Assembly: GCA_900539625.1 (NCBI GenBank)
Contig: UQCW01000006.1
Coordinates: 19,724-83,723 of the forward strand
Length of the DNA stretch: 64,000 nt
DNA from: an uncultured Prevotella sp.
Lineage (GTDB): Bacteria; Bacteroidota; Bacteroidia; Bacteroidales; Bacteroidaceae
Direction: 5' to 3'
Below, one piece after another: positions 1-9,248 of the stretch. The notes below the pieces were generated by a model, which saw only the letters and a list, made by a program, of their open reading frames with translations, was not told where the DNA came from and ran no database searches. How positions within the stretch are numbered: position 1 is the stretch's first letter; every line of letters begins with the position of its first letter. A program made the position numbers and the translations under genes.

Positions 1-2
1 TC

Positions 3-2210
3 AAATATCTTTCTGAGCAGGGAATCAAGAGCGGTATGCTGAAAACGGAGGCTATCTATATGGAGAACAACAACCGCCGTATGCCGGAGGCCACAGATCC
101 TCTCTACTTCGTGGTTGACGAAAAACTCCATTCTTGCGACTTGACGGATAAGGGTAACAAATGGTTGGCCGACCAGGTGAACGATGACCAGCTCTTCGTG
201 CTCCCTGACATCACCACTGAACTTTCTGCGCTTGAAGCCGACAAGAGTCTCTCTGATGAGGAACGCCTGCAACGTAAGGACCAGCTCATGACCGACTATG
301 CCGTCAAGAGCGAGCGCGTTCACACCATTCTGCAATTGCTGAAGGCATACACCATGTTCCGCAACAACGAAGAATACGTGGTGATGGATGGACAGGTCAA
401 GATTGTTGACGAACAGACGGGCCGCATCATGGAAGGCCGCCGCTGGAGCGATGGTCTCCACCAGGCCGTTGAAGCTAAGGAACATGTGAAGGTGGAGGCC
501 GCCACGCAGACTTTCGCCACCATCACGTTGCAGAATTATTTCCGTATGTATCACAAGCTCTCGGGTATGACCGGTACGGCCATCACCGAAGCTGGAGAAT
601 TTTGGAACATCTATAAGCTCGACGTTGTTGAAATCCCGACTAACCGTCCTGTGCTCCGCAACGATATGAACGACCGCGTTTATAAAACGAAGCGTGAGAA
701 ATATGCCGCCGTTATCGCGGAAATCGAAAAGATGCGTCTGCAAGGCCGCCCAGTATTGGTTGGTACGACGAGCGTGGATGTCAGCGAACTTTTGAGCCGT
801 ATGCTCGACCTTCGCCACATTCCACATCAGGTGCTCAATGCTAAGCTCCATCAGAAGGAGGCTGACATCGTTGCCCGTGCTGGACAAAGCACAATGGGCA
901 AGGTGGTGTTCACGGATGAAAACGGCAACAAGCACGAAGAGGAACGTCTGCTCGGCGCTGTGACCATCGCCACCAATATGGCAGGACGTGGTACCGACAT
1001 TAAGCTCACCGACGAAGTGAAAGCCGCAGGCGGTTTGGCCATCATCGGTACGGAACGCCACGAGAGCCGCCGCGTTGACCGTCAGCTCCGCGGACGTGCC
1101 GGACGTCAGGGCGACCCGGGTTCGAGCGTCTTCTTCGTTTCTCTCGAAGACAACCTCATGCGTCTGTTTGCTTCTGAACGCATCTCGCGCATCATGGATA
1201 AGCTGGGCTTCAAAGACGGCGACATGATCGAGGCCAAGATGATTAACAACAGTATCGAACGCGCACAGAAGAAGGTGGAGGAAAACAACTTCGGTATCCG
1301 TAAACGCCTCTTGGAATACGATGACGTGATGAATAAGCAGCGTACCGTTATCTACGAGAAGCGCCGCCACGCCCTTATGGGAGAACGCATCGGCATGGAC
1401 ATTTCCAATATGATTTGGGACCGTTGTCTCAATATCCTCGACAAAGACGATTACGAAGACATTCGCAACGGCTTCTTGGAAATCATGGCAATGGAATGCC
1501 CGTTCACGGAAGAAGAATACAACTCCATGAAGCGTGACGACCTTGACGAAAAAGCCTTCCAGGCTGCTATGGAAAACTTCCGCCGCAAAAACGAACGTCT
1601 AGCAGAAGTGGCCACTCCTGTTATCAATAAGGTCTATGAGGAACAGGGCCAGATGTATGAAAACATCCTTGTGCCTGTCACCGACGGCCGCCTTTACTAC
1701 AACATTCGCACGAACCTCAAAGAGGCCTACGAAACGAAGAGCAAGGCCGTTGTGCGCGACTTTGAAAAGGCTGTGCTGCTCCACAACATCGACGATGCTT
1801 GGAAGGAAAACCTTCGCGAGCTCGACGATTTGAAGAAGTCAGTACAGAATGCCAGCTACGAGCAGAAAGACCCCTTGCTCGTGTTCAAACTCGAGAGTGC
1901 TGAAATCTTTACCAAGATGGTTGATAAGATTAACAACAGCACCGTCTCTTCGCTCATGCGCGGCCAGATTCCTGTGCAGATGCAGGAAGAGGTGAAGGAA
2001 GCCGCTTCTGAGGAAGCCACTCCCAAGCAGCAATACACTGAGAGCCACGAGGAACTCAATGAGGACGGACGCACAGAAGCTGCCCAGCAGGACACGCGTG
2101 AACAGACGCAGCAGCCCATCGTCAGAGAGAAGGCTCCCGGCCGCAATGATCCTTGTCCTTGCGGAAGCGGCAAGAAATTCAAAAACTGCCACGGCAAGGG
2201 ATTGGAATAA
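3..2210 (+). CDS. secA: Preprotein translocase subunit SecA (5' end cut by window)
   Basis: SecA is the cytosolic ATPase that drives unfolded preproteins through SecYEG. The frame is open from base 3, so the gene starts outside the window; 735 C-terminal residues are visible, roughly two thirds of a Bacteroidota SecA. The visible part shows the GMTGTA helicase motif, ATNMAGRGTDIKL, QLRGRAGRQGDPGSS in the second helicase domain, and the helical scaffold (HNIDDAWKENLREL). A Glu/Gln-rich linker leads to a C-terminal zinc-binding SEC-C motif (CPCGSGKKFKNCHG, pattern CxCx8CH). No frameshift is seen. The gene ends just before a strong terminator, so it is transcribed separately from groESL. Confidence 0.97.
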   Translation, partial: KYLSEQGIKSGMLKTEAIYMENNNRRMPEATDPLYFVVDEKLHSCDLTDKGNKWLADQVNDDQLFVLPDITTELSALEADKSLSDEERLQRKDQLMTDYAVKSERVHTILQLLKAYTMFRNNEEYVVMDGQVKIVDEQTGRIMEGRRWSDGLHQAVEAKEHVKVEAATQTFATITLQNYFRMYHKLSGMTGTAITEAGEFWNIYKLDVVEIPTNRPVLRNDMNDRVYKTKREKYAAVIAEIEKMRLQGRPVLVGTTSVDVSELLSRMLDLRHIPHQVLNAKLHQKEADIVARAGQSTMGKVVFTDENGNKHEEERLLGAVTIATNMAGRGTDIKLTDEVKAAGGLAIIGTERHESRRVDRQLRGRAGRQGDPGSSVFFVSLEDNLMRLFASERISRIMDKLGFKDGDMIEAKMINNSIERAQKKVEENNFGIRKRLLEYDDVMNKQRTVIYEKRRHALMGERIGMDISNMIWDRCLNILDKDDYEDIRNGFLEIMAMECPFTEEEYNSMKRDDLDEKAFQAAMENFRRKNERLAEVATPVINKVYEEQGQMYENILVPVTDGRLYYNIRTNLKEAYETKSKAVVRDFEKAVLLHNIDDAWKENLRELDDLKKSVQNASYEQKDPLLVFKLESAEIFTKMVDKINNSTVSSLMRGQIPVQMQEEVKEAASEEATPKQQYTESHEELNEDGRTEAAQQDTREQTQQPIVREKAPGRNDPCPCGSGKKFKNCHGKGLE

Positions 2211-2255
2211 CACATCCCTCTCGCGGGACTGGATGCCCCGCTTATAAAAAGTAAG

Positions 2256-2302
2256 ACCAGATGCACTTACGGATTTCCCGTAAAGCGCATTTGGTATTTT
2301 TT
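2256..2302 (+). terminator. Rho-independent terminator after secA
   Basis: ACCAGATGC (2256-2264) pairs with GCATTTGGT (2287-2295) with one G:T pair, and an inner TTACGG/CCGTAA stem tightens the hairpin. A T run follows directly (2297-2302). It lies 46 bp after the secA stop. Confidence 0.85.
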
Positions 2303-2307
2303 ATTAC

Positions 2308-2412
2308 GTATCCAGTTCTTGAAATTCGCATCCAGTTGTATTAAATTCCGCGTCTCGCCTGTAAACTTCGCCTCCCGCCTGTTAAACTTCGCGTCTAGTT
2401 CCATATAAAATC
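2308..2412. repeat. Imperfect tandem repeats, about 5 units of 20-22 bp
   Basis: Five degenerate units start at 2308, 2328, 2350, 2370 and 2391. Each begins with a G[TC]ATCCAG- or GCGTCTCG-like head and most end in AAATTC or AAACTTC. The units abut with no spacers. Apart from this array and the secA terminator, the 488 bp between secA and groES hold only a short palindrome (2651-2663); no gene is credible here. Confidence 0.7.
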
Positions 2413-2650
2413 AATGATACATTCTGTTTGGGGTGCTTCGATAAGCTTTTTTCTGGCAACGGCTTTGCATGACAAATTGACAGAGTCTGCTGACAAAAGT
2501 GCGTCTGGAAAATTGGCGTGAATGGGGAGAACGTGTTTGGCACGGTTTTCGCAGAGAAAAGGGCGAGTGTGTTGCACGCCACAGATGGTCTGCTGGCACA
2601 CGATGAAGCACGGCTCCGGAAAGACTCATACAATGTCAACTTTTCATGAG

Positions 2651-2663
2651 GCACGGGCCGTGC
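2651..2663. promoter_or_regulatory. Short palindrome upstream of groES
   Basis: GCACGG-G-CCGTGC is a perfect 6 bp inverted repeat around one base, 35 bp before the groES start codon. It could be an operator or a 5' leader hairpin. No CIRCE (HrcA) element is seen, so regulation of groESL here cannot be assigned. Confidence 0.3.
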
Positions 2664-2698
2664 AGAGAAAAATAAAGAAACTAAAAAATATACAAGTC

Positions 2699-2971
2699 AT
2701 GAACATTAAACCATTAGCAGATCGCGTGCTGGTTAAACCAGCTCCAGCAGAAGAGAAAACCGTGAGCGGCATTATCATTCCTGACACCGCAAAGGAAAAA
2801 CCATTGCAGGGCACAGTGCTTGCCGTTGGCAACGGCACCAAGGACGAAGAAATGGTGTTGAAGATTAACGACACGGTGCTTTATGGCAAATATAGCGGCA
2901 CGGAGGTTGAACTCGATGGCGAGAAATATCTGATTATGCGCCAGAGCGATGTGCTCGCAGTTTTGGCATAA
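2699..2971 (+). CDS. groES: Co-chaperonin GroES
   Basis: GroES is the 10 kDa heptameric lid of the GroEL folding chamber. The 90-residue product begins MNIKPLADRVLVKP and contains the mobile loop region (EEKTVSGIIIPDTAKEKP) and GTVLAVGNG. The reading frame is open further upstream, but family length and the conserved N-terminus fix the ATG at 2699. It lies 70 bp before groEL on the same strand, the usual bicistronic arrangement. The extra upstream codons run through the palindrome and are not conserved GroES sequence. Confidence 0.96.
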   Translation: MNIKPLADRVLVKPAPAEEKTVSGIIIPDTAKEKPLQGTVLAVGNGTKDEEMVLKINDTVLYGKYSGTEVELDGEKYLIMRQSDVLAVLA

Positions 2972-3041
2972 GGAAAAGCGAGGAACGCAGGATTCCAAAC
3001 TCAGTTTCAATGTTTCATTGTAATTTTTAAAGAAAAAAATC

Positions 3042-4679
3042 ATGGCAAAAGAAATTAAATATGATGTAGACGCTCGCGAGATGCTTCGCGAAGGTGCAGA
3101 CGCTTTGGCTAACGCTGTTAAGGTGACGCTCGGTCCTAAGGGTCGCAATGTGGTTATCGATAAGAAGTTTGGCGCTCCGCGTATCACTAAGGACGGTGTG
3201 AGCGTGGCCAAGGAAATCGAACTCGACAACGCATTCCAGAATGCCGGTGCTCAGTTGGTTAAGAGCGTGGCTTCGAAGACTGGCGACGATGCTGGTGATG
3301 GTACAACCACGGCTACTGTCTTGACTCAGGCCATTTTGACTGAGGGAATGAAGAATGTGGCTGCTGGTGCCAATCCGCTCGACGTTAAGCGCGGTATTGA
3401 TAAGGCCGTTGCCAAGGTGGTTGAAAGCATCAAGGAGCAGGCTGAACAGGTTGAGGAAAGCTACGACAAGATTGAGCAGGTGGCAACAATCTCTGCCAAC
3501 AACGACCCTGAAATCGGTAAGTTGATTGCCGATGGTATGCGTGCCGTGACTGTCAATGGCGTCATCACCATTGAAGATGCCAAGGGCCGTGACACGGTTT
3601 TGAAGACCGTTGAGGGTATGCAGTTCGACCGTGGCTATCTTTCTCCATATTTTGTTACCGACACTGAAAAGATGCAGTGTGTTATGGAGAAGCCGTATAT
3701 CTTGATTTACGACAAGAAAATTTCCAACTTGAAGGATTTCTTGCCTATCTTGGAACCGGCTGTTCAGAGCGGACGTCCTTTGCTCGTGATTGCAGAAGAT
3801 GTTGATAGCGAGGCATTGACCACGTTGGTTGTCAATCGTCTGCGCACCCAGTTGAAGATTTGCGCTGTCAAGGCTCCGGGATTCGGCGATCGTCGTAAGG
3901 CCATGTTGGAAGACATCGCCGTTTTGACTGGTGGCGTTGTCATCAGCGAAGACAAGGGCTTGAAGCTCGAGCAGGCAACAATTGAAATGCTCGGTTCTGC
4001 CGAGAAGGTCACTGTCAGCAAGGAAAACACCACCATCGTTGATGGCAACGGCAACAAGGAGAACATCCAGGAACGCATTCATCAGATTAAGAACGAAATG
4101 GCCAACACTACCAGTTCTTACGACAAGGAGAAACTCCAGGAACGTTTGGCCAAACTCTCTGGCGGCGTTTGCGTGCTCGAAGTCGGTGCTGCCAGCGAAA
4201 CTGAGCAGAAGGAAAAGAAAGACCGCTGCGACGATGCTCTTTGCGCAACGCGTGCTGCCATTGAAGAAGGTATCGTGACTGGTGGTGGCGTAGCCTACAT
4301 CCGTGCACAGAAGGCTTTGGAAGGTATGCAGGGCGTTAATGCCGACGAAACAACGGGTATCGCCATTGTCCGCCGCGCCATTGAAGAGCCGCTCCGTCAG
4401 ATTTGCGCCAACGCAGGTGTTGAAGGTGCTGTGATTGTCAACAAGGTTCGCGAGGGCGAGGGCAACTTCGGTTACAACGCCAAGAACGAAACCTTCGGCG
4501 ACCTCCGTGCTGCCGGTGTGGTTGACCCAGCCAAGGTTACCCGTGTGGCTCTTGAGAACGCTGCCAGTGTGGCAGGCATGTTCCTCACCACGGAATGCGT
4601 CATCTGCGACAAGAAGGAAGACAAACCTGAGATGCCGATGGGCGCTCCTGGTATGGGCGGCATGGGCGGCATGATGTAA
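3042..4679 (+). CDS. groL: Chaperonin GroEL
   Basis: GroEL is the 60 kDa tetradecameric ATP-dependent folding chamber of the cytosol. The 545-residue product begins MAKEIKYDVDAREMLREGAD, carries the nucleotide-binding GDGTTTATVL segment and KAPGFGDRRKAMLEDIA, and ends in the flexible GGMGGMM tail. Length and all landmark motifs are normal. It follows groES by 70 bp and is closed by a terminator at 4736-4800. Long open frames on the opposite strand (for example 3027-4082) are codon-bias shadows. Confidence 0.98.
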   Translation: MAKEIKYDVDAREMLREGADALANAVKVTLGPKGRNVVIDKKFGAPRITKDGVSVAKEIELDNAFQNAGAQLVKSVASKTGDDAGDGTTTATVLTQAILTEGMKNVAAGANPLDVKRGIDKAVAKVVESIKEQAEQVEESYDKIEQVATISANNDPEIGKLIADGMRAVTVNGVITIEDAKGRDTVLKTVEGMQFDRGYLSPYFVTDTEKMQCVMEKPYILIYDKKISNLKDFLPILEPAVQSGRPLLVIAEDVDSEALTTLVVNRLRTQLKICAVKAPGFGDRRKAMLEDIAVLTGGVVISEDKGLKLEQATIEMLGSAEKVTVSKENTTIVDGNGNKENIQERIHQIKNEMANTTSSYDKEKLQERLAKLSGGVCVLEVGAASETEQKEKKDRCDDALCATRAAIEEGIVTGGGVAYIRAQKALEGMQGVNADETTGIAIVRRAIEEPLRQICANAGVEGAVIVNKVREGEGNFGYNAKNETFGDLRAAGVVDPAKVTRVALENAASVAGMFLTTECVICDKKEDKPEMPMGAPGMGGMGGMM

Positions 4680-4735
4680 TCAGATAATCATTCCCGCAAG
4701 ATAAGAGAGCGTTTCTGACACTCTCTGAAAATAAG

Positions 4736-4800
4736 GACGGGTTCTAAAAATCAGTTACTGAAAAGCAGTAGCTGGCTTTTGGAACCCGTCTTTTCGTTTT
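4736..4800 (+). terminator. Terminator after groEL
   Basis: GACGGGTTC (4736-4744) pairs with GAACCCGTC (4782-4790), enclosing a second stem AGTTACTG/CAGTAGCT. TTTTCGTTTT follows. It ends the groESL transcript. Confidence 0.88.
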
Positions 4801-4806
4801 ATGAAT

Positions 4807-4869
4807 ATCAGTTTGCAGCTATCGGACAGCAGTTTGCAGCTATCAGCTGCCAGTTCGTAGCTTGGTGAT
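4807..4869. repeat. Tandem repeat, 3 x 21 bp
   Basis: Three contiguous units occupy 4807-4827, 4828-4848 and 4849-4869. The shared core is CAGTTTGCAGCTAT; the third unit is the most diverged. They sit between the groEL terminator and the EamA gene. Confidence 0.75.
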
Positions 4870-4941
4870 GGTCAACAAAGGTATAGATTAGGATTTTCCG
4901 AGTTATGCTTTTGCCACCGGCTTCGTTGAAAAATAAGGAAA

Positions 4942-5898
4942 ATGAATGTTTCAAGTTTGAAGGGGCATGTGTCGATGTTTGCGGCCAACGCCTCTTGGGG
5001 GCTTATGTCTCCGATTTCAAAAATCGTCATGGCAGGCAGCCTTGTTTCGCCCTTGCTGCTGACAGGCATGCGTGTGTTTGGCGCTATGGTGTTGTTTTGG
5101 GTGGTTTCCTTCTTTATGAAACCCGAGCACGTCAATCATCGCGATTTGGCCCGTTTGTTTGGCGCTTCCCTGCTTGCCATTGTGTTTAACCAGGGCTGTT
5201 TTATTTTCGGCGTGTCGTTGACCTCTCCTGCCGACGCCTCCATCATCACCACGAGTATGCCGCTTTGGGCCATGGTGTTGGCGGCATTTTTTCTTAAAGA
5301 GCCCATCACGGGAAAGAAAGTGCTTGGCATTATGTTTGGTGCCTGCGGCGCGTTGTTGCTGATTGTCGGCAGCAGTCGCGGGGCCGCCTCTTCATCGCAG
5401 GGCGGCAGCCACATTTTGGGCGACTTGCTCGTTCTTACGGCGCAGCTGAGCTATGCGCTCTACATCGTTGTCTATAAGAATTTTGTGCAGAAATATAGTC
5501 TGGTGACGATTATGAAGTGGATGTTCACCTATGCCTTTGTCTGCATGCTGCCGTTTTGTTATCACGACATTGTCAATACTTCGTGGAGCGAATTTATGCC
5601 GCAAACGTGGGCCGGGTGTGCCTATGTGGTGGTAGTTGCCACATTTTTCAGTTATATGCTCATTGTGGTGGGGCAGAAAAGTCTGCGCCCGACGGTGGCT
5701 GGTATGTACAACTATATCCAGCCTATCGTGTCGTGCATCGTGACCATCTGTTTGGGAATGGACCATTTCAACCTCGTCAAGGGTTGTGCCGTGGTACTGA
5801 TATTCGGCGGCGTTTATCTTGTGACCATCAGCCGCACTAGACAAGAATTGGAGCAGCATGAGGCACAGGGTGGGGATGTTGGGAAGGTTGCTTCCTAA
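4942..5898 (+). CDS. EamA/DMT-family membrane transporter
   Basis: The 318-residue protein is strongly hydrophobic with about ten predicted membrane helices in two homologous halves, the layout of the EamA (drug/metabolite transporter) family. The first half has NASWGLMSPISKIVM and TSPADASIITTSMPLWAMV; the second has LLVLTAQLSYALYIVVYKNF and RPTVAGMYNYIQPIVSC. Members export amino acids, metabolites or drugs across the inner membrane; the substrate cannot be told from sequence. It is followed by a short hydrophilic tail and looks monocistronic. Confidence 0.88.
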   Translation: MNVSSLKGHVSMFAANASWGLMSPISKIVMAGSLVSPLLLTGMRVFGAMVLFWVVSFFMKPEHVNHRDLARLFGASLLAIVFNQGCFIFGVSLTSPADASIITTSMPLWAMVLAAFFLKEPITGKKVLGIMFGACGALLLIVGSSRGAASSSQGGSHILGDLLVLTAQLSYALYIVVYKNFVQKYSLVTIMKWMFTYAFVCMLPFCYHDIVNTSWSEFMPQTWAGCAYVVVVATFFSYMLIVVGQKSLRPTVAGMYNYIQPIVSCIVTICLGMDHFNLVKGCAVVLIFGGVYLVTISRTRQELEQHEAQGGDVGKVAS

Positions 5899-6034
5899 TC
5901 TTTCGTCATGGCTCAGATGGGTTGTCGGATTTTTGGCGTATAGGTCAAAATTATTGTATAAAACACAAGAGCATAATTGTTTAGTATACAACGCCCTTTC
6001 GGGCATATCTACTTTTCACTTAGACAAAAGCAGT

Positions 6035-6730
6035 ATGATTTTTACAGAGGCTTTCGTTGTTGAGAAATTCAGGGAGTTCAACAAGACCATTTTCTACAAT
6101 ACTCTGCCGGAACCAACATTCCAACTTTCAAGGGCATGTAGCTTCTTGGGTAAATGCGTCACTCGAAGATTAAGAGGATTGGAGGCGTTGAAAAAAAAGA
6201 GCCATATTGAATGCACTTTGCGTTTCAGCACGAGTTTCGACCTGCCAGAAAACGAACTCGAAGATGTCATCATCCATGAAATGATACACTACAGAATTGC
6301 GTATAATTGCATGAGGGACACTTCATCCCACGGGCAAATGTTCAAGAGCATGATGCAGGAAATCAACAGAGAGCATGGACGAAATATCGCCATCCGCCAT
6401 CGCATGGTCGAATCGGGTGGCTCGCAAATTGTTGACACACGCAAACGGCTATCTCGTCATGTGGTGGCCGTCGTGAAGTTTAAAGACGGTCGCACGGGTA
6501 TCAAGGTGTTGCCGCGCATCGTTCAGCGCATTTCCAATTATTACAACAAGGTGGGCGCTGCTTCCCATGTGGGAAGCGTGGACCTTTATTTCTCCTTAGA
6601 CCCCTATTTCGATCGTTACCCAAATTCCTCCGCCTTGAAGGTACACATAATAGACCCCGATGTTTTGGAAGAGCATTTGAAGAATGCCCACAAGATGTAT
6701 TGCGAAGGCGAAAAGGTGGGGCTTGTGTGA
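6035..6730 (+). CDS. SprT-like zinc metalloprotease domain protein
   Basis: A 231-residue protein containing the gluzincin motif HEMIHYRIA (first His near residue 81) followed by SSHGQMFKSMM, where a third metal ligand is expected in SprT-like proteins. SprT/Spartan relatives bind zinc, and the eukaryotic members cleave DNA-protein crosslinks; the role of bacterial members is not settled. The frame is open back to 5858, overlapping the EamA gene, but those residues look non-native. I place the start at the MIFTEAFVVEKF methionine, 136 bp after the EamA stop. The C-terminal 100 residues are less conserved. Confidence 0.8.
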   Translation: MIFTEAFVVEKFREFNKTIFYNTLPEPTFQLSRACSFLGKCVTRRLRGLEALKKKSHIECTLRFSTSFDLPENELEDVIIHEMIHYRIAYNCMRDTSSHGQMFKSMMQEINREHGRNIAIRHRMVESGGSQIVDTRKRLSRHVVAVVKFKDGRTGIKVLPRIVQRISNYYNKVGAASHVGSVDLYFSLDPYFDRYPNSSALKVHIIDPDVLEEHLKNAHKMYCEGEKVGLV

Positions 6731-6821
6731 TGTCGGGGGGGCTTTTCGCTTAAAGGTGTTGCCTTGTTGCGAAAGCGATCAATTTTGCAGAGGGTAAAAA
6801 CCTTTTGGTGTTGAGATACGA

Positions 6822-6864
6822 TTAAGGGGTGTTCTAAAACAGAAATTTAGAACACCCCTTAATC
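6822..6864. terminator. Bidirectional terminator
   Basis: A near-perfect inverted repeat with 19-base arms (GATTAAGGGGTGTTCTAAA and its complement) separated by a few bases. It lies between the convergent SprT-like and symporter genes and can serve both strands. Confidence 0.85.
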
Positions 6865-6888
6865 ATATCGCTATTTTCAGAACGGGAT

Positions 6889-8355
6889 TCAGAAAGCCTC
6901 CTGTCTTTTTCTGCAAAAGACGAGTAGGCCGAAAAACGTGATGAGTCCGTTGAGCATAAGCAGTTCGTAGCCGAAAGTGTATTGCCACCAGCGTGGCGCT
7001 CCCCAGTCGAGTAAGGCGCAAATTAGTGGTGCGGCGATGCAGACGTATGGCACGCGGCAGTCGGAGGCCGCTTGGCGCGTGAAGAGTCCGAAGGCATAAA
7101 GACCGAGCAGCGGCCCGTAGGTGTAAGACGCCATGACATAGATGGCGTTGATGACACTGGTGTCGTTGAGCGCCCTAAAGATGATGATGCAGAGTAGGAA
7201 GGCCAGACACATGGATAGATGGATGCGGCGGCGGATTATGCGCTGGCGTTCAGCGTCGTTCACACGGTCTTCCAGGTGCAAGAGGTCGATGCAGACACTC
7301 GTGGTGAGCGAAGTGATGGCAGAATCGGCACTGGAAAATGCTGCCGCCACGATGCTGATGCAGAAGGGAATGACAAAGAAAAATCCCAGTGCGCCCGACG
7401 AAACGAGCATGGGAAGCAGGGCGTCGCCAGATGACGGGGGCTGTATGCCGCGTGCCGCACAGAGCGTGTAGAGCAAAATTCCGAGGGCCAACAGGAGTAG
7501 GTTGACTGGGAGGAAGCAGGCACCATAGGCACACATATTTTTCTGGGCCTCGCGCAGGTTTCTGCACGTGAGGTTTTTCTGCATCATGTCTTGGTCAAGC
7601 CCCGTCATGACAATCACGATGAAAATACCGCTGAGAAATTGCCGCCAGAAATTCTGCTTGCTGGTAGCATCCCAGCAGAAAATCTGTGAATAGTCGCTTT
7701 GGCGGATGGTGTCAACCGTTTCCGAGAAATTGAGATGGAGCGTGTTTGCCGCCATGAAGAGCATGCCAACGAGGGCCAACAGGAGGCAGAGCGTTTGCAG
7801 GGCATCGGTGCGCACGATGGAGAAAAGACCGCTGTGGCGTGTGTAGAGCCAGATGAGTGTCAGCACGGCAGCCGCCAGCAGGATGAAAACGGGCAGAGAG
7901 TCGCTGTGCGTGGGGATGATGAACTGTTGCAGAACGAGGCACACCAAAAAAAGACGGGCTGCCGCTCCGGTGAGTTTGCTGAGAATGAAGAAAAAAGCGC
8001 CAGTGCGGTGAGTGTGCGGTCCGAAGCGGCTTTCCAGATAAGAATAAATGCTGGTGAGTTTCAGCCGGTAATAGAGTGGGAGCAGCACGAAGGCTACAAC
8101 GAGGTAGCCAAAGAAAAAGCCTGCACACATTTGCAGGTAGGTCATGCCCGTGCTCGCCACCCATCCAGGGACGGAGATAAACGATACGCCAGAGATGCTG
8201 GCGCCAATCATGCCGAAGCCGACCATCCACCACGGAGAGCGGCGAGATGCACGGAAGAAAGCATCGTTGTCGTTGTGCTTGCGGCTGGTGTGTCGACTGA
8301 TGAGCAGGAGCAGAAGAAAATAGGCCACTAAGGTGGCAAACATCATTAAAGCCAT
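6889..8355 (-). CDS. Sodium:solute symporter family protein
   Basis: A 488-residue polytopic membrane protein of the SSS (SLC5-like) family, which imports solutes with Na+. The N-terminus has one helix, then WWMVGFGMIGASISGVSFISVPGW, the conserved Na+-binding region of helix 1; later segments include KLTGAAARLFLVCLVLQ and AAAFSSADSAITSLTTSVC, matching the conserved helix 8 serine-rich Na2 site. About 13 helices can be counted. The substrate is unknown. It lies 160 bp after the RsmI-like gene, with a hairpin between, and may have its own promoter. Confidence 0.9.
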   Translation of the reverse strand: MALMMFATLVAYFLLLLLISRHTSRKHNDNDAFFRASRRSPWWMVGFGMIGASISGVSFISVPGWVASTGMTYLQMCAGFFFGYLVVAFVLLPLYYRLKLTSIYSYLESRFGPHTHRTGAFFFILSKLTGAAARLFLVCLVLQQFIIPTHSDSLPVFILLAAAVLTLIWLYTRHSGLFSIVRTDALQTLCLLLALVGMLFMAANTLHLNFSETVDTIRQSDYSQIFCWDATSKQNFWRQFLSGIFIVIVMTGLDQDMMQKNLTCRNLREAQKNMCAYGACFLPVNLLLLALGILLYTLCAARGIQPPSSGDALLPMLVSSGALGFFFVIPFCISIVAAAFSSADSAITSLTTSVCIDLLHLEDRVNDAERQRIIRRRIHLSMCLAFLLCIIIFRALNDTSVINAIYVMASYTYGPLLGLYAFGLFTRQAASDCRVPYVCIAAPLICALLDWGAPRWWQYTFGYELLMLNGLITFFGLLVFCRKRQEAF

Positions 8356-8433
8356 AGAGATAGTTGGTTGGGGGGGAATTTACGGTTCGGCCTGCTTTTT
8401 TTTCAGATAGAGATGAAGCCGTGGACCTAAAAT

Positions 8434-8462
8434 ACAGGCCAGTCTGTAAATAACTGGCCTGT
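8434..8462. terminator. Hairpin between methylase and symporter genes
   Basis: ACAGGCCAGT (8434-8443) pairs perfectly with ACTGGCCTGT (8453-8462). On the minus strand it is followed by only a short T-rich stretch, so it may be a weak terminator or a processing site. Confidence 0.5.
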
Positions 8463-8515
8463 GGTATAATAAGTATGTAGATGCGTTTCGGATGAGCATC
8501 TGTCAAACCTTTCTT

Positions 8516-9220
8516 TTATTTGCTTATCAAGAAAATTGCTGGAATCTTTCCGAGGTCGGGCAGTCCCGTCTGTTTCCATTCGCTGATGCGTCGTGTGCGG
8601 ATAAACTCCTGTTCCGTGGTCAATCCAGCCGCCACGCAGAGGCGCGTTTTCGGGTTGCAGGCACTGCAAATGTCGGCAAAGAGTTTGGCGTTGCGATAAG
8701 GCGTCTCGATAAACAATTGCGTTTGGTTTTCATTGATGGCACGCGCTTCCAGTTGTTTGAGACGCTTGCTGCGGGCACTGCTGTCGATGGGCAGATAGCC
8801 GTGGAAAGCAAAGCTCTGTCCGTTGAATCCCGAGGCCATGACCGACAGCAGGATGGAAGAAGGGCCAACGAGCGGAACCACGCTGAGCCCCTCGCGTTGC
8901 GCGATGGCCACCACGTCGGCTCCGGGATCGGCAACAGCCGGACACCCCGCTTCACTGATGACCCCCACAGATTCGCCTTTTCTGAGCGGCTCGAGATAGC
9001 GCGAGAAAAGGGCGGGGTCGGCGTGTTTGCCCATGGGATAGAATGTGAGCGAATCAATGTCAATGTCGCGGTCCACCTGTTTCAGAAAACGGCGGGCAGT
9101 TCGGATTTCCTCCACGATGAAGTGGCGGATGGAATGGATGACGTCAGTGTTGTAGGCTGGGAGAACGCGGTCGATGGCGGTCTGTCCCAAGGTGACGGGA
9201 ATGAGATATAACGAGGCCAT
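8516..9220 (-). CDS. RsmI-like tetrapyrrole-methylase family SAM methyltransferase
   Basis: A 234-residue protein of the tetrapyrrole (corrin/porphyrin) methylase fold. It carries GVISEAGCPAVADPGADVV, the counterpart of the RsmI SDAGTP-x-SDPG motif, VVPLVGPSSILLSVMASG, and FIETPYRN. RsmI itself methylates the ribose of C1402 in 16S rRNA; this shorter paralogue type is common in Bacteroidota and its substrate is not established. The frame extends to 9337, but MASLYLIPVTLG at 9220 is the natural start, 28 bp after the glycosyltransferase stop, so the two are probably co-transcribed. Confidence 0.82.
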   Translation of the reverse strand: MASLYLIPVTLGQTAIDRVLPAYNTDVIHSIRHFIVEEIRTARRFLKQVDRDIDIDSLTFYPMGKHADPALFSRYLEPLRKGESVGVISEAGCPAVADPGADVVAIAQREGLSVVPLVGPSSILLSVMASGFNGQSFAFHGYLPIDSSARSKRLKQLEARAINENQTQLFIETPYRNAKLFADICSACNPKTRLCVAAGLTTEQEFIRTRRISEWKQTGLPDLGKIPAIFLISK

Positions 9221-9248
9221 ATTGTCAGTTTGAAAATGGGTGAATGCC

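Noticed and set aside
2522..2698. N-terminal extension of GroES to 149 residues
   Set aside because: The extra 59 residues are not GroES-like and cross a palindrome; MNIKPLADRV is the conserved start.
3027..4082. 351-codon frame antisense to groEL
   Set aside because: It mirrors the codon structure of groEL, has no recognisable domain, and groEL is certain on the other strand.
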